NCBI RefSeq assembly: GCF_017833415.1
Contig: NZ_JAFICC010000012.1
Location: 160,739 to 224,738 of the forward strand
From: Flavobacterium sp. 1355
GTDB lineage: Bacteria > Bacteroidota > Bacteroidia > Flavobacteriales > Flavobacteriaceae
Reading direction: 5' to 3'
Length of the DNA stretch: 64,000 nucleotides
The notes under the pieces were generated by a model. The model saw only the letters and a program-made list of their open reading frames with translations, had not been told where the DNA came from and did not search any database. The first letter of the stretch is position 1. Every line of letters begins with the position of its first letter. The position numbers and the translations under genes are program-made. This document shows, piece after piece, positions 42,105 to 52,647 of the stretch.

Positions 42105-45100
42105 TTAGAATGTTAATTTAAGACTTGCACCGTAAGATCTTTGAGAAGGATTGGTTGCAAATTCTCCGGCTTCACTCAACAAACCATCTCCATAAGTTGA
42201 TAATTCAGGATCTACATAAGGGTTGGCAGCAGGTGTCCACATGAATAGATTTTTTCCATATAAACTAATGCTTGCATTCGATATCTTAAATTGCTTTGTA
42301 AATGAATTTGGTACACTGTATGAAATGAATACATCTCTCAAACGAACAAACGTTTTATCAATTACATGTCCGGCTTCTATTCCAGGATTAGAAGAAGTGT
42401 TCCAGAAACTGGTCACTTTACTAGTGGTCATTGGAGTTGTATTTTCAGAATAAGTAATGTTTCCGGTTGCATCCTTAACCTCTACTACTGAGTTCGGAAT
42501 GATGTAAGGATTTCTGTCGTTAAAAGTGGTTTCTATACCATTTCCTGAAAATTCATTTATTCTCTTAGTGTAAGAATACATTTGTCCTCCCTGTTTCCAG
42601 TCAACACTACAGCCTAATGTGAAGTTTTTATATTTAAAACTATTTTTAAACCCCATTACGAAATCTCGTTGAGAAGTCCCCACGTTGCTTTGGTCTTTTG
42701 CTGTCGCATAATATCCTGTAGAGGCTACCACAATTGGACGTCCGTCTGGTGTCAATTTAGGAGTATATGCTGTAAACATTCCAAGAGGCTCTCCTTTTTC
42801 GGCAACAAAATTAACCCCATACATAGATGCTAAGGTCAGTTTATCTAATCCGTAAGCAATATCAAGAACTTTTGATACGTTTTTGGTAAATGTTGTTGTA
42901 AAATCCCATTGAAAATCTTTAGTTTTAACAGGAACTATATTTAAAACAATTTCGATTCCTCTGTTTTGAAGATCTAAGATATTGTCTGTTTGGGATGTCG
43001 CACCGGTAGAACCGGCCAACGGTCTTGAAAATAATAAATCTGTTGTTTTTTTATGGTACACAGATAAATCTAAGTTTATTCTCTTTTTGTAAAAATTGCT
43101 TTCAAAACCTAATTCGTATTCGGTTGTTCTTTCTGGTTTAAGATTTGGATTTCCTAAGTTTCCAGATAGTTCATATCCGTTAACTCCACCAATTGGAAGC
43201 AAAATATTTCCAAATCCTAAAGCTGCATTTGCAGGAATCATAGAGTTATTGGTTTGATAATAACCCGTATCATTTCCAATTGCCGCAACGCTACCTCTTA
43301 ATTTAATATAATGTTCATTTTTATCTAATACAACCGCACCCACACTCAACGAAGGATAAAAGTAAGAGTTGTTCCCTTGCGGAAGTGTCGATGTCCAATC
43401 GTTTCTACCTGTCAATGTTGCAAAATATTTATTTTGGTATGAAGCCTCAACAGATGCAAATACGCCATGACTTCTTCTTAAATAATCATCCTGTACCACA
43501 ATAGGAGATAATATTGAATTTGACAACTCATAGAAGTTCGGAATATCTAAGTTGGTAATATTTGCTTTTAGTGAAGATCCGCTTCGTTCATTTGTGTTGA
43601 ATCCGGCCATCGCACTAAAATTGAAATTCTCATTAATAGCTGTGCTATATGCCAAGTTGAAGTTATTATCAAACTCTATATTTTCGGTAGATTTTTCTGT
43701 AACTCCTCCAACAATTACTGCTTTTCCATTATCTGCATTTGCAGATCCTGGTGCATAACTCATTATTGCGCCATATGATTTGATTTTTTCACTTCTGTAA
43801 TCTCCTCCTATTTGATAAGTGGCAGTTAATTTGTCGGTGATTTTATAACTCAAATTTACATTTCCAAAAAATCTGTTTCCTTTAATGTTGGTCGCATTTT
43901 CCTGTAAATCCCAATAAGGATTATCTACGTAAGGAGAATATAAATTACTTGGTGTGTTATAAGGATTGTTTGTATAATCCCTTAATCCGGTGATATTAAT
44001 ATCTCTTGGTGTCTGTGCTAATGCTTGTGCAACTGTACCTCCTTCAGTACCACCCTGACCTGTATTTACAACATTTTGGTCTTTGTTGATATAATTTACG
44101 CTCGTTCTTACAGTAAATTTATTTGCAGAAATACCTGCATTCAATCCGATTGTATTTCTTTTATAAGCATCTGCTGTCGTTGGAAAAATACCATCTGAAC
44201 TGACAGTGGAGGCATTTAATGAGAAATTTGAAATTTCGCCACCACCACTCACACGAACACTATTTGTAAATGTTGTACCTGTCGTGTAAAAATCTTTTAC
44301 ATTATCAGGCAATGCAACATACGGTTTGGTTTGTTGTACACCATTAATCATAGCACCCCATGGTCGGGTTTCGCCATTGTATCTGGCACCCCATGAACCA
44401 TTTTCATTACTTGCATGATTATTTGCATTTGCCGGACCATCCCATTCTGAGTAAGAAAGTCCATTCCATCCTTGTCCAAATTGATCCTGAAGATGAGGCA
44501 CTCTTGCTACCTGATTGAAGTCTGTTGAAGTTAGGAAATCAATACTTATTTTTGATTTGTTTTTTGCTGATTTTGTTGTAATTAAAATCACTCCATTTGC
44601 AGCTCTCGATCCGTATAATGCAGATGCAGCAGCTCCTTTAAGGATAGACATACTTTCGATGTTATTAGGATCTAAGTCACTTATCCCGTTTCCTGCGTCA
44701 AAACTTCTTGTACTGTTTACTTTTCCTTCTGCAGTTGTTCCTCCACCATTATTACTATTATTAATAGGTGTTCCGTCAACTATGTATAAAGGACTGCTAT
44801 TTGATAGTGAATTGAATCCACGGATCACTACTTTTGATGAAGCACCTGCCTGAGCCGGAGTAGTAATATCGGCCCCTGCAACTTTTCCCGATAATGATTC
44901 AAAAGCATTTACATTGGTAACATCAGTAAGATCCTTACCACTTACACTTGCAGTGGCATAACCTAGTGATCTTTTTTGTTTCTTGATTCCCATTGCTGTT
45001 GTTACAACAACAACATCTTTGAGTTCCTGAGCTGCAGCATTTTCCATTTTAACATTAATAAACGAAGAACTTGCTGCGGCTTCCTTCGTTTCCATTCCCA

Positions 45101-45326
45101 TGTAGGCAAATACCAAAATATCGCTTGGTGCTGCTTTGATAGAAAATTTTCCGTCAAAGTCAGTTTGTGCTCCTAATTTGGTTCCTTTGATTAATACACT
45201 AACTCCTGGCAGAGGTATTCCGGCATTGTCTTTTACAACACCTGAAACCGGTCTTTCCTGTGCAGAAATTAATTGTAAGGCTAGCAAAAAGAAAAATGCT
45301 ATAAACCCTTTTAATTTTTGTTTCAT
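42105..45326 (-). CDS. SusC/RagA-family TonB-linked outer-membrane receptor (pair 1)
   Basis: 1073 residues: signal peptide (about 1-22), carboxypeptidase-D-like beta-sandwich (about 25-95: VSGVVKDNAGIPLPGVSVLI, TDFDGKFSI), a plug domain with GATGEASSALYGSRAANG-like LKGAAASALYGSRAANG and a large 22-strand barrel ending SYGASLKLTF. It imports large nutrients with its SusD lid using TonB energy. It is about as long as, and closely related to, the SusC at 47101, including a near-identical N-terminus (MKQKLKG). Promoter element at 45354. Confidence 0.95.
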   Translation of the reverse strand: MKQKLKGFIAFFFLLALQLISAQERPVSGVVKDNAGIPLPGVSVLIKGTKLGAQTDFDGKFSIKAAPSDILVFAYMGMETKEAAASSSFINVKMENAAAQELKDVVVVTTAMGIKKQKRSLGYATASVSGKDLTDVTNVNAFESLSGKVAGADITTPAQAGASSKVVIRGFNSLSNSSPLYIVDGTPINNSNNGGGTTAEGKVNSTRSFDAGNGISDLDPNNIESMSILKGAAASALYGSRAANGVILITTKSAKNKSKISIDFLTSTDFNQVARVPHLQDQFGQGWNGLSYSEWDGPANANNHASNENGSWGARYNGETRPWGAMINGVQQTKPYVALPDNVKDFYTTGTTFTNSVRVSGGGEISNFSLNASTVSSDGIFPTTADAYKRNTIGLNAGISANKFTVRTSVNYINKDQNVVNTGQGGTEGGTVAQALAQTPRDINITGLRDYTNNPYNTPSNLYSPYVDNPYWDLQENATNIKGNRFFGNVNLSYKITDKLTATYQIGGDYRSEKIKSYGAIMSYAPGSANADNGKAVIVGGVTEKSTENIEFDNNFNLAYSTAINENFNFSAMAGFNTNERSGSSLKANITNLDIPNFYELSNSILSPIVVQDDYLRRSHGVFASVEASYQNKYFATLTGRNDWTSTLPQGNNSYFYPSLSVGAVVLDKNEHYIKLRGSVAAIGNDTGYYQTNNSMIPANAALGFGNILLPIGGVNGYELSGNLGNPNLKPERTTEYELGFESNFYKKRINLDLSVYHKKTTDLLFSRPLAGSTGATSQTDNILDLQNRGIEIVLNIVPVKTKDFQWDFTTTFTKNVSKVLDIAYGLDKLTLASMYGVNFVAEKGEPLGMFTAYTPKLTPDGRPIVVASTGYYATAKDQSNVGTSQRDFVMGFKNSFKYKNFTLGCSVDWKQGGQMYSYTKRINEFSGNGIETTFNDRNPYIIPNSVVEVKDATGNITYSENTTPMTTSKVTSFWNTSSNPGIEAGHVIDKTFVRLRDVFISYSVPNSFTKQFKISNASISLYGKNLFMWTPAANPYVDPELSTYGDGLLSEAGEFATNPSQRSYGASLKLTF

Positions 45327-45353
45327 GTTTTATTTATTGAATTGATTGAGGGC

Positions 45354-45385
45354 GCAACTTATTACATTAATATAATTTTAACAAG
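45354..45385 (-). promoter_or_regulatory. Shared SusC promoter element, copy 1
   Basis: On the minus strand CTTGTTAAAATTATATTAAT leads to TAAGTTGC, with a CTTG (-33 like) and TAAGTTG (-7 like) 20 bases apart. The same spacing and nearly the same sequence occur at 50330-50361. Confidence 0.6.
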
Positions 45386-45516
45386 AAATATTTCACTTTT
45401 AACTAAAAAAATTATAGCTTTTTACCTACTTAAAAATTGATTTTTAGATTAAAAGACTAGTATCAAATTATTTATAAACTCAAATTGACTCTAGCCAGAT
45501 TTTGTTTTCCTATAAA

Positions 45517-45550
45517 AAAAACCGCTTAAAACTAAATTTAAGCGGTTTTT
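45517..45550 (-). terminator. Intrinsic terminator after SusCD pair 2
   Basis: AAAACCGCTTAAA and TTTAAGCGGTTTTT form a stem with T-runs on both sides, between the end of SusD pair 2 and the SusC pair 1 promoter. Confidence 0.9.
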
Positions 45551-45588
45551 CTTTTTCATTTGTACTAAAAAATTTTAATTAAAACACG

Positions 45589-47091
45589 TTAGTTTTTATC
45601 CCAAAATATTTTAGTCTTTAATTTATCACCACCAATGGCCGTAGCAGCTGCATTATAATTTATAGCATTTAATGTTTGCTCTCTAATTGGATAAGTCATT
45701 CTTGAAGGGATTTGTCCCTCTGCGGCAGCATCAGCATTTGAAGGAGGTGTCAGAGCAGGAAAATCTAATCTTCTTGTAAATGTCCAACCCTCAAAACCTC
45801 TGTTAAACATTGCATACCAAGCTTGTTCTCCAATTTTTTGCTGCCATGTTCCTGTCGCAGTAGCATAAGCAACTGATGATTGTGCCATATAAGCACTTGC
45901 ATCAGCAGTAGATACTCCCCAGTCTTCCATTGAAGCAGCAATTGCATTGTGATAATGAGATGTGGCACTACCGCTAACAGCAACCCCTCTTTCTACTGCT
46001 TCTGCTAATAAAAATTCAACTTCTGCATAATCAAGATAAGTCCCTTTAAAGTCAGGTTGTTGAATTTTATCATTTATATGTGTATATTTCCCAAAACTAT
46101 TTTTTACTCCTATAACTCCACCTTTGTATGGTAAAGCATTACCATTATCATCTACTAAATTTTGAGCAAAATAAACCTTTGTTCTGGGATCATTTTTAGA
46201 AACTAAAGCATCAACAAATGGTTTCGCCGGCACAAAATCATGTCTTCCTCCAAAAACTAATTCAACAAAAAGCGGGTTGGTATTTGGAACATTTTTTTCA
46301 TATGTTATTTTGGCATTATCCTGATTAGATGTAAAAGCACCTTTTGAAGCCGAAATAATTGCCGCATCTGCAATAGAATTCTCTAATCCAGATGCTTTAA
46401 GATTTATACCTAGTTTTAATTTAATACTATTGGCAAATTTTATCCATAAAGTTACATCGCCTTTGTAAATAAAATCAGCTTCTCCAAATGAAGGGTAGCC
46501 TGTTTCAATGTCTGCAATATCACGATCAAGACGCACAATTAAATCCTTATAGATATCGACAGCCTTATCATATTTTGGAAGATAGTTTCCAGACCCTTTA
46601 AACGCTTCTGAATAAGGAACATCTCCAAAAGTATCAACTAAAATTTGGTAAGAATAAACAGTTAGAATATCGATTAAAGCCAGTTGATTTTTTTTTGTCG
46701 CTGTTTTAGTTGCAAAATCAGGGTCAGCGGCTATAATAACTTGTTTTTCTATAAATTCTTTTGCCATCATTAAATCACTCAAAGAACCATCACCGGTTGA
46801 TGTACCGGAAAAATAAGCGTCCCAATGGTTACCGGAAATATTTCTGGTTGTCCATTGATAAACAGACTCATCAATATAGGTCGTCTCAGTCCATTGCTGG
46901 TTAACTAATCTAAAGATGTTTTTATTTACACTTGTATTTACCACCTGCTCAGCTATACCTTTTTGGGCACTGCTGAAAAGAGTAGCCGCCGGTACCTCCG
47001 AAGGGTTTTTTGTATCTTCATTCAGGTCAGTCAAATCACTGCAAGAAGTTGTAAGTGCTAAAACACTTAAAAAATAAATTATTTTTCTCAT
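45589..47091 (-). CDS. SusD/RagB-family surface lipoprotein (pair 2)
   Basis: 500 residues with a lipoprotein signal peptide (VLALTTSC), SusD fold blocks ILVDTFGDVPYSEAF, GDVTLWIKFANSIKLKL and DYAEVEFLLAEAVERG. It is 10 bases after its SusC partner. Sequence similarity with the pair-1 SusD is modest, so the two systems probably take different ligands. No glycoside hydrolase, peptidase or sulfatase is nearby, which weakens any guess at a glycan; some such pairs take peptides. Confidence 0.93.
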   Translation of the reverse strand: MRKIIYFLSVLALTTSCSDLTDLNEDTKNPSEVPAATLFSSAQKGIAEQVVNTSVNKNIFRLVNQQWTETTYIDESVYQWTTRNISGNHWDAYFSGTSTGDGSLSDLMMAKEFIEKQVIIAADPDFATKTATKKNQLALIDILTVYSYQILVDTFGDVPYSEAFKGSGNYLPKYDKAVDIYKDLIVRLDRDIADIETGYPSFGEADFIYKGDVTLWIKFANSIKLKLGINLKASGLENSIADAAIISASKGAFTSNQDNAKITYEKNVPNTNPLFVELVFGGRHDFVPAKPFVDALVSKNDPRTKVYFAQNLVDDNGNALPYKGGVIGVKNSFGKYTHINDKIQQPDFKGTYLDYAEVEFLLAEAVERGVAVSGSATSHYHNAIAASMEDWGVSTADASAYMAQSSVAYATATGTWQQKIGEQAWYAMFNRGFEGWTFTRRLDFPALTPPSNADAAAEGQIPSRMTYPIREQTLNAINYNAAATAIGGDKLKTKIFWDKN

Positions 47092-47100
47092 TGTATTGTA

Positions 47101-50100
47101 TTAAAATTTAAATGTTAAATTAAAGCCTATGTCTCTTGTTGTAGGCAGCGATCCAACAGAATAACCTCTGGATTTATTACCAGATGACAAGCCGCTTTCT
47201 GGATCAGCATAAGGAAGATTCTTGCTTATTATCCATAAATTTGACCCTAACAAACTAAATGTAGCTGAATCAACAAATGTTCCTTCGAACATCTTTTTTG
47301 GAAAATTATATGAAATCGAAACTTCTCTTAATTTCACATAAGAAGCATCATAAATAAATGCCTTAGCGGGTTGCGCTAAGTATCCATAATTATTAGAAAA
47401 AGTTCCGGGATTTTGTGACATTTTAGTATTTGCGGTTCCATCTGGAGCCACACCAGCATTTAAAATACCTGTTTCGCGAATATTGCCTGCTGCAGTCTCT
47501 CTATACAAACCGGTTGCAAGACCGTAATACATATCCAGAGAGAAAATATCTCCCCCTTTTTGGGTATCAATCAAAAATCCAAAGGCAACATTTTTATAAG
47601 TAAATTTGTTTCTAATACCGCCAATCCAATTAGGAGTAATATTTCCTATAATATTATCAGAGGTTGTCGTAATCATATATTTACCTGTGTTTTGATCTAC
47701 TGTACGTTGACCATTAGTATAAACATAATCCGTTCCTTTTATACTGCCATAAGCTTCATTAGGAGCAGCATTAGTAGTCACTCCACCTTGAAAACCTGCC
47801 AACTGCAAATTATTTATACCGCCAGGCAGTGAAATAACTTTACTCTTATTGTTAGACCAGTTTACTGTAATATCCCAGCTAAAACTTTCCGTTTTAACAG
47901 GGGTGCCTGTAATCTGAATTTCTAAACCTTTATTGTCTATATTACCACCATTAACTACTGCGTTTTTAAAATGTGATACAGAAGAAACCTCCGCAGAAAC
48001 AATTTGGTCAACAGAATTGGTTTTATAATAAGTAACATCAAAACCTAAACGTCTATTAAGCATACTGGTTTCTAAACCTACTTCAAAAGATTTTGTCCTT
48101 TCAGGTTTTAGATTAGAATTTTTATTGGTATTTGGTAAAGTATACATTGGTTCATTATTAAAATTAGAACTTCTTGTATAGGTATTTACCAACTGTAATG
48201 CATCAGCATCGTTTCCTACTTCAGCATAATTCATTCTGAATTTCCCTAAATTCAACCACTTTTGCTGTATTAGATTGGAGAATAAAATAGAGCCTGAAAC
48301 TGCAGGATATACATATACATTATTCCCCTTAGGCAATGTAGAAGACTCATCACGTCTTATAGATGCATCTAAAAAATAAGTGTCTTTATATCCCAAAGAT
48401 GCCTGTGCATAAATACCATTTACTTGTTTGGTATATTTATTTTCAAGAGGAAAAGGCAACGCAAATCTTGAATTTGATAACGCATATATTCCCGGAGTAA
48501 CTAATCCGCCAATTGTAGATGAAAGAACTTTATCTCTGTCATCTCTTCTTACGTTTGCACCCAATATTCCTGTTAGACTAAGATCTTCACCAAATTTTTT
48601 ATTGAAGTTAAGCATGAAATCATAATTGATTTCTTGAAAATTACTATCCAATCTCTGATATCCGGAAGTTTCATCAACAGGAGATAATCCAAATCCGGAA
48701 GCAATAGAGCCAACAGCTCTTCTTTCTTCCTGAAGTTCTTTATAAGTATCTAAAGAAACTCGCCCTAAAGCACTTAACCAGTTTGTAATTTGATAATTCA
48801 GAGAAGCATAACTAAACAAACGTGTTCTATTATCTGAAGAATAATTTTGATGACGTGTAAAATAAGGGTTATCCCAATAAGCAGGCACCAATCCATCTAC
48901 AGAAGTTGGATCAGCCCAATTCCAGGTAATATTTTGACCTCCAGATGCATTATAAGCATTATGAAGTTCTTTTATATCGGTATTGGTTTGCCACCATTGT
49001 CTAAAGTTACCCAAAATATTGTCATTATAACCTGTTGAGTTTCTACCAACCGTGCTTTGCAAAGTAACAGCAGCATAAGCATTAGCAGTTAATTTGTCTG
49101 TAATATTTTGACTAAATCTTGCACTTAACTGATTCTTTTTTAATTCACTATTTGGTAAAATACCTGTTTGAAGAGTATTTACATACGACAATGAGATACT
49201 CGCCTTTTCTGTAGACTTTTCCAGAGACAGACTATTTGTAGTAGTTTGAGCGGTTTTGAAAAAAGAAATTGGGCCATTTTGAGCTGCACTCCATGCCGTT
49301 GCCTTACCGTAATTTTTAGAATATGGGGTAAAAGCATCCCATTGATAAACAGGCTGTCCTGTAAAAGCATCTCCATAAGAGGCATCATTAGAAGTATCGA
49401 CTGTTGGAATTGTGCTGTCTGGATCTATGAAGGAACTTCCGATACCATATCCTGATCCATATTTTGTCTGATATTTAGGAAACGTCGACTTATCAATTGT
49501 ACCAACAGTTAAGCTGCTTGAAAAAGTAAAGCCAACTTTCTTATCCCCTTTTTTTCCCTTTTTGGTTGTTACCATTACAACTCCATTAGCCGCCCTAGAA
49601 CCGTATAAAGCGGTTGCAGCAGCTCCTTTAAGAATATTAATACTTTCTATATCCTCCTGATTTATATCTGACACGTTATTACCGTAATCATATCCTCCAC
49701 GACCTGTTGACTGGCTATCAGTATTAGAATTTGAATTATCTATAGCAACACCATCTACAACCCATAAAGCCTGATTATTTCCAGTAAGTGATTTATTACC
49801 ACGAATTACTACATTTGTTGAGCCTCCAAAATTTGTATTTCTAGAAACTTCAACCCCTGCAGCCTTGCCTGATAAAAGATTAGCTACATTTGCATTTCCA
49901 GCTCCTCCATCTAAATCTTTCCCGGAGATTTGCTGAGTTGCATATCCTAAAGATTTTTTCTCTCTTTTTACCCCCATTGCTGTTGTAACCAAAACCCCTT
50001 CCAGTTCTGTCGCATTGTTTAGCATTTTGATATTAATGGTAGATGAACTTGCTAAAACCTCTTGGGTTTTCATACCAATGTAACTAAATACCAAAATTTG

Positions 50101-50304
50101 AGATGCTGATGCTTTAACAGCATACTTTCCATCAAAATCTGTTTGTGCACCTGATTGTGTTCCTTTAACCAAAACACTTACTCCTGGTAATGGAATACCT
50201 GCATTGTCAGAAACTGTACCGGTAATTTTTCTTTCTTGTGCAAATGTCATCTGTAAAGCGATAGAAAAAAAAAGCACCATAAGTCCTTTTAATTTTTGTT
50301 TCAT
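47101..50304 (-). CDS. SusC/RagA-family TonB-linked outer-membrane receptor (pair 2)
   Basis: 1067 residues built like its neighbour at 42105: signal peptide, carboxypeptidase-like domain (ITGTVSDNAGIPLPGVSVLV), plug with LKGAAATALYGSRAANGVVMVTTK, and a large barrel ending DIGFNLTFKF. The first 110 residues are strongly similar to the other SusC, the barrel much less, consistent with duplication and ligand change. The upstream element (50330) matches the one at 45354. Confidence 0.95.
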   Translation of the reverse strand: MKQKLKGLMVLFFSIALQMTFAQERKITGTVSDNAGIPLPGVSVLVKGTQSGAQTDFDGKYAVKASASQILVFSYIGMKTQEVLASSSTINIKMLNNATELEGVLVTTAMGVKREKKSLGYATQQISGKDLDGGAGNANVANLLSGKAAGVEVSRNTNFGGSTNVVIRGNKSLTGNNQALWVVDGVAIDNSNSNTDSQSTGRGGYDYGNNVSDINQEDIESINILKGAAATALYGSRAANGVVMVTTKKGKKGDKKVGFTFSSSLTVGTIDKSTFPKYQTKYGSGYGIGSSFIDPDSTIPTVDTSNDASYGDAFTGQPVYQWDAFTPYSKNYGKATAWSAAQNGPISFFKTAQTTTNSLSLEKSTEKASISLSYVNTLQTGILPNSELKKNQLSARFSQNITDKLTANAYAAVTLQSTVGRNSTGYNDNILGNFRQWWQTNTDIKELHNAYNASGGQNITWNWADPTSVDGLVPAYWDNPYFTRHQNYSSDNRTRLFSYASLNYQITNWLSALGRVSLDTYKELQEERRAVGSIASGFGLSPVDETSGYQRLDSNFQEINYDFMLNFNKKFGEDLSLTGILGANVRRDDRDKVLSSTIGGLVTPGIYALSNSRFALPFPLENKYTKQVNGIYAQASLGYKDTYFLDASIRRDESSTLPKGNNVYVYPAVSGSILFSNLIQQKWLNLGKFRMNYAEVGNDADALQLVNTYTRSSNFNNEPMYTLPNTNKNSNLKPERTKSFEVGLETSMLNRRLGFDVTYYKTNSVDQIVSAEVSSVSHFKNAVVNGGNIDNKGLEIQITGTPVKTESFSWDITVNWSNNKSKVISLPGGINNLQLAGFQGGVTTNAAPNEAYGSIKGTDYVYTNGQRTVDQNTGKYMITTTSDNIIGNITPNWIGGIRNKFTYKNVAFGFLIDTQKGGDIFSLDMYYGLATGLYRETAAGNIRETGILNAGVAPDGTANTKMSQNPGTFSNNYGYLAQPAKAFIYDASYVKLREVSISYNFPKKMFEGTFVDSATFSLLGSNLWIISKNLPYADPESGLSSGNKSRGYSVGSLPTTRDIGFNLTFKF

Positions 50305-50329
50305 AATTTGATTTTTTTTGATTTGGAGT

Positions 50330-50361
50330 GCAACTTATCAAATTAATATATTTTTAACAAG
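50330..50361 (-). promoter_or_regulatory. Shared SusC promoter element, copy 2
   Basis: On the minus strand CTTGTTAAAAATATATTAAT leads to TAAGTTGC, in the same arrangement as 45354-45385. The first base of each box is separated by the same distance in both copies. Confidence 0.6.
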
Positions 50362-50380
50362 AAATATTATATATTTAACA

Positions 50381-50834
50381 TTATTATATATAATATTTTT
50401 CCTATATATAATAACACAATACAAAAATTGAATATGTTAACTACTTAATAATAAATTAACTGCCATTTTATTTTCTTTAACTAATTTTGTAAGAATTAAT
50501 TTGGGAAATAATCTAAATAAAAATCAAAAAAGGAAGTTTTTTAGAACTTTTATATTTTAAATGAAAAGTGAATAATTAAGTTTTAGAATAATTATATAAA
50601 AAAAGCCGTCTAAAACTAACTTAGACGGCTTGACCTTTTATTTATTTTTACTAAAAGCTTACTAATTCAAAATAGTTAAAAATGAAATATAAGGAGGTAT
50701 TTTAAATTACCATTATTTGAAAGCAAATGTAAAATCAATTCAAAATTTTTACAGGAACAATATGTTTAAAAAGCATCAAAAAAAGCCAACAATTTGAAAA
50801 CTGTTGGCTTTATAAATTTTAATATTTTGAAATA
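50381..50834. other. Gene-free AT-rich stretch with two terminators
   Basis: A very AT-rich spacer between SusC pair 2 and argS with no supportable gene. It holds two strong hairpins: 50602-50631 (AAGCCGTCTAA/TTAGACGGCTT) and 50782-50812 (AAAGCCAACA/TGTTGGCTTT). The second, directly after the argS stop on the minus strand, is the argS terminator; the first could back it up or end antisense transcripts. Nothing else is seen. Confidence 0.75.
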
Positions 50835-52616
50835 TTACATTCTCTCCGGAACTTCAATTCCTAATAAAGTGAAGGCTGACTTAATAACCTCGGCAACTTT
50901 TTGTGATAATTGTACTCTGAATATTTTTTTTGTCAAATCAATTTCACCTAAAATATGTACTGATTGATAAAACGAATTATATTCTTTTACCAAATCATAT
51001 GTGTAGTTTGCTATCAGGGCAGGACTGTGATTTTGAGCTGCATTTTGAATTACTTCCGGAAAAAGTTCGATCTGTTTTACCAATTCTTTTTCTTTTTCGT
51101 GAAGCACTTCGACTTCCCTCAGTATGACATTATAGTCAAAATCAGCTTTACGAATAATTGACTGGATTCTTGCGTATGTGTATTGTATAAAAGGCCCTGT
51201 ATTCCCCGCAAAATCAACAGATTCTTCTGGGTTAAATAAAATACGTTTTTTAGGATCGACTTTTAAAATGTAATATTTAAGCGCGCCAAGGCCAATTGTT
51301 TTGTACAGTTTTGCTTTTTCTTCATCAGAATAACTATCCAGTTTTCCTAAATCTTCAGAAATTTGTTTGGCTGTATCGGTCATATCCTGCATCAGATCAT
51401 CGGCATCTACAACAGTTCCTTCACGGCTTTTCATTTTTCCGGAAGGTAAATCAACCATCCCGTATGATAAATGATATAAACTTGAAGCCCAGTCAAAACC
51501 TAATTTTTTTAAGATCAAAAACAAAACTTTAAAATGATAATCCTGTTCGTTTCCGACAGTATAAACCATTCCGCCAACATCCGGCATATCTTTTACACGC
51601 TGAATTGCAGTTCCTATATCCTGTGTCATGTATACCGCAGTCCCGTCAGAACGCAATACAATTTTACGATCCAGGCCTTCATCTGTCAAGTCTATCCAGA
51701 CTGAACCATCAGGATCTTTTTCAAAAACCCCTTTGTCAAGCCCAACCTGAACAACGTCTTTTCCTAATAAATAGGTATTGCTTTCGTAATAATATTTATC
51801 AAAATTAACTCCAAGATTAGTGTAAGTTGTTGCAAAACCATCGTAAACCCATTGGTTCATCATTTTCCAAAGTGTAATTACTTTTTCATCTCCGGCTTCC
51901 CACTTTTTCAGCATGTCCTGAGCTTCAATAATAATTGGGGCTTGCTTTTTTGCTTCTTCTTCTGTTTTTCCTGAATCCATCAATTGAGAGATTTCAGCTT
52001 TATAAGCTTTATCAAACTCAACATAGTATTTACCAACCAGTTTATCACCTTTTAAATCTGAACTTTCAGGAGTTTCTCCTTTTCCAAATTTCTCCCACGC
52101 CAGCATTGATTTACAAATATGAATTCCGCGGTCGTTTATAATTTGGGTTTTATAAACTTTTTTGCCGGAAGCTTTAATAATTTCGGCAACAGAATATCCT
52201 AATAAATTATTACGAACGTGACCTAAATGCAAGGGTTTATTAGTGTTTGGTGAAGAATATTCGACCATAATAGCCTTATCGTCAGGATTTGGAGTTACAT
52301 ACCCAAATTTTGTGTTGTCTTTTATTTCATTAAAGAAATTCAGATAATAACTGTCTGCAATTACAATATTCAGGAAACCAGAAACTACGTTGAACCTTGC
52401 TACTTCCTCAACATTTTCAACCAGATAATCCCCGATTTTATTTCCCAATTCTGCAGGATTGCTTTTTATCACTTTCAGCAAAGGAAAAATTACCATCGTA
52501 ATATCGCCTTCAAACTCTTTTCTGGTAGTTTGAAATTCAATTTTATCAACAGTAACATCAAATAATGCTTGTATTGCTTTTTGTATAGAAGGTGTAAGAA
52601 TTTGTGATAATGACAT
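50835..52616 (-). CDS. argS: Arginyl-tRNA synthetase
   Basis: A class I aminoacyl-tRNA synthetase that charges tRNA-Arg. 593 residues with the N-terminal Add-1 domain, the HIGH signature as HLGH in SSPNTNKPLHLGHVRNNLLG, and a KMSKS-equivalent GKMKSREGT. The C-terminal anticodon-binding DALR domain ends in FRVQLSQKVAEVIKSAFTLLGIEVPERM. The length and motifs are normal. It stands alone, with its own promoter at 52640 and a terminator at 50782. Confidence 0.97.
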   Translation of the reverse strand: MSLSQILTPSIQKAIQALFDVTVDKIEFQTTRKEFEGDITMVIFPLLKVIKSNPAELGNKIGDYLVENVEEVARFNVVSGFLNIVIADSYYLNFFNEIKDNTKFGYVTPNPDDKAIMVEYSSPNTNKPLHLGHVRNNLLGYSVAEIIKASGKKVYKTQIINDRGIHICKSMLAWEKFGKGETPESSDLKGDKLVGKYYVEFDKAYKAEISQLMDSGKTEEEAKKQAPIIIEAQDMLKKWEAGDEKVITLWKMMNQWVYDGFATTYTNLGVNFDKYYYESNTYLLGKDVVQVGLDKGVFEKDPDGSVWIDLTDEGLDRKIVLRSDGTAVYMTQDIGTAIQRVKDMPDVGGMVYTVGNEQDYHFKVLFLILKKLGFDWASSLYHLSYGMVDLPSGKMKSREGTVVDADDLMQDMTDTAKQISEDLGKLDSYSDEEKAKLYKTIGLGALKYYILKVDPKKRILFNPEESVDFAGNTGPFIQYTYARIQSIIRKADFDYNVILREVEVLHEKEKELVKQIELFPEVIQNAAQNHSPALIANYTYDLVKEYNSFYQSVHILGEIDLTKKIFRVQLSQKVAEVIKSAFTLLGIEVPERM

Positions 52617-52639
52617 GTAACTTATTTTTTTAAAGTGAG

Positions 52640-52647
52640 CAAAGATA
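52640..52647 (-). promoter_or_regulatory. Candidate -7 box for argS
   Basis: On the minus strand TATCTTTG matches TAnnTTTG, 23 bases before the argS ATG (52616). Confidence 0.5.

Noticed and set aside
39987..50304. Complete polysaccharide utilisation locus
   Set aside because: No glycoside hydrolase, lyase, sulfatase or hybrid regulator is beside the SusC/SusD pairs within the window.
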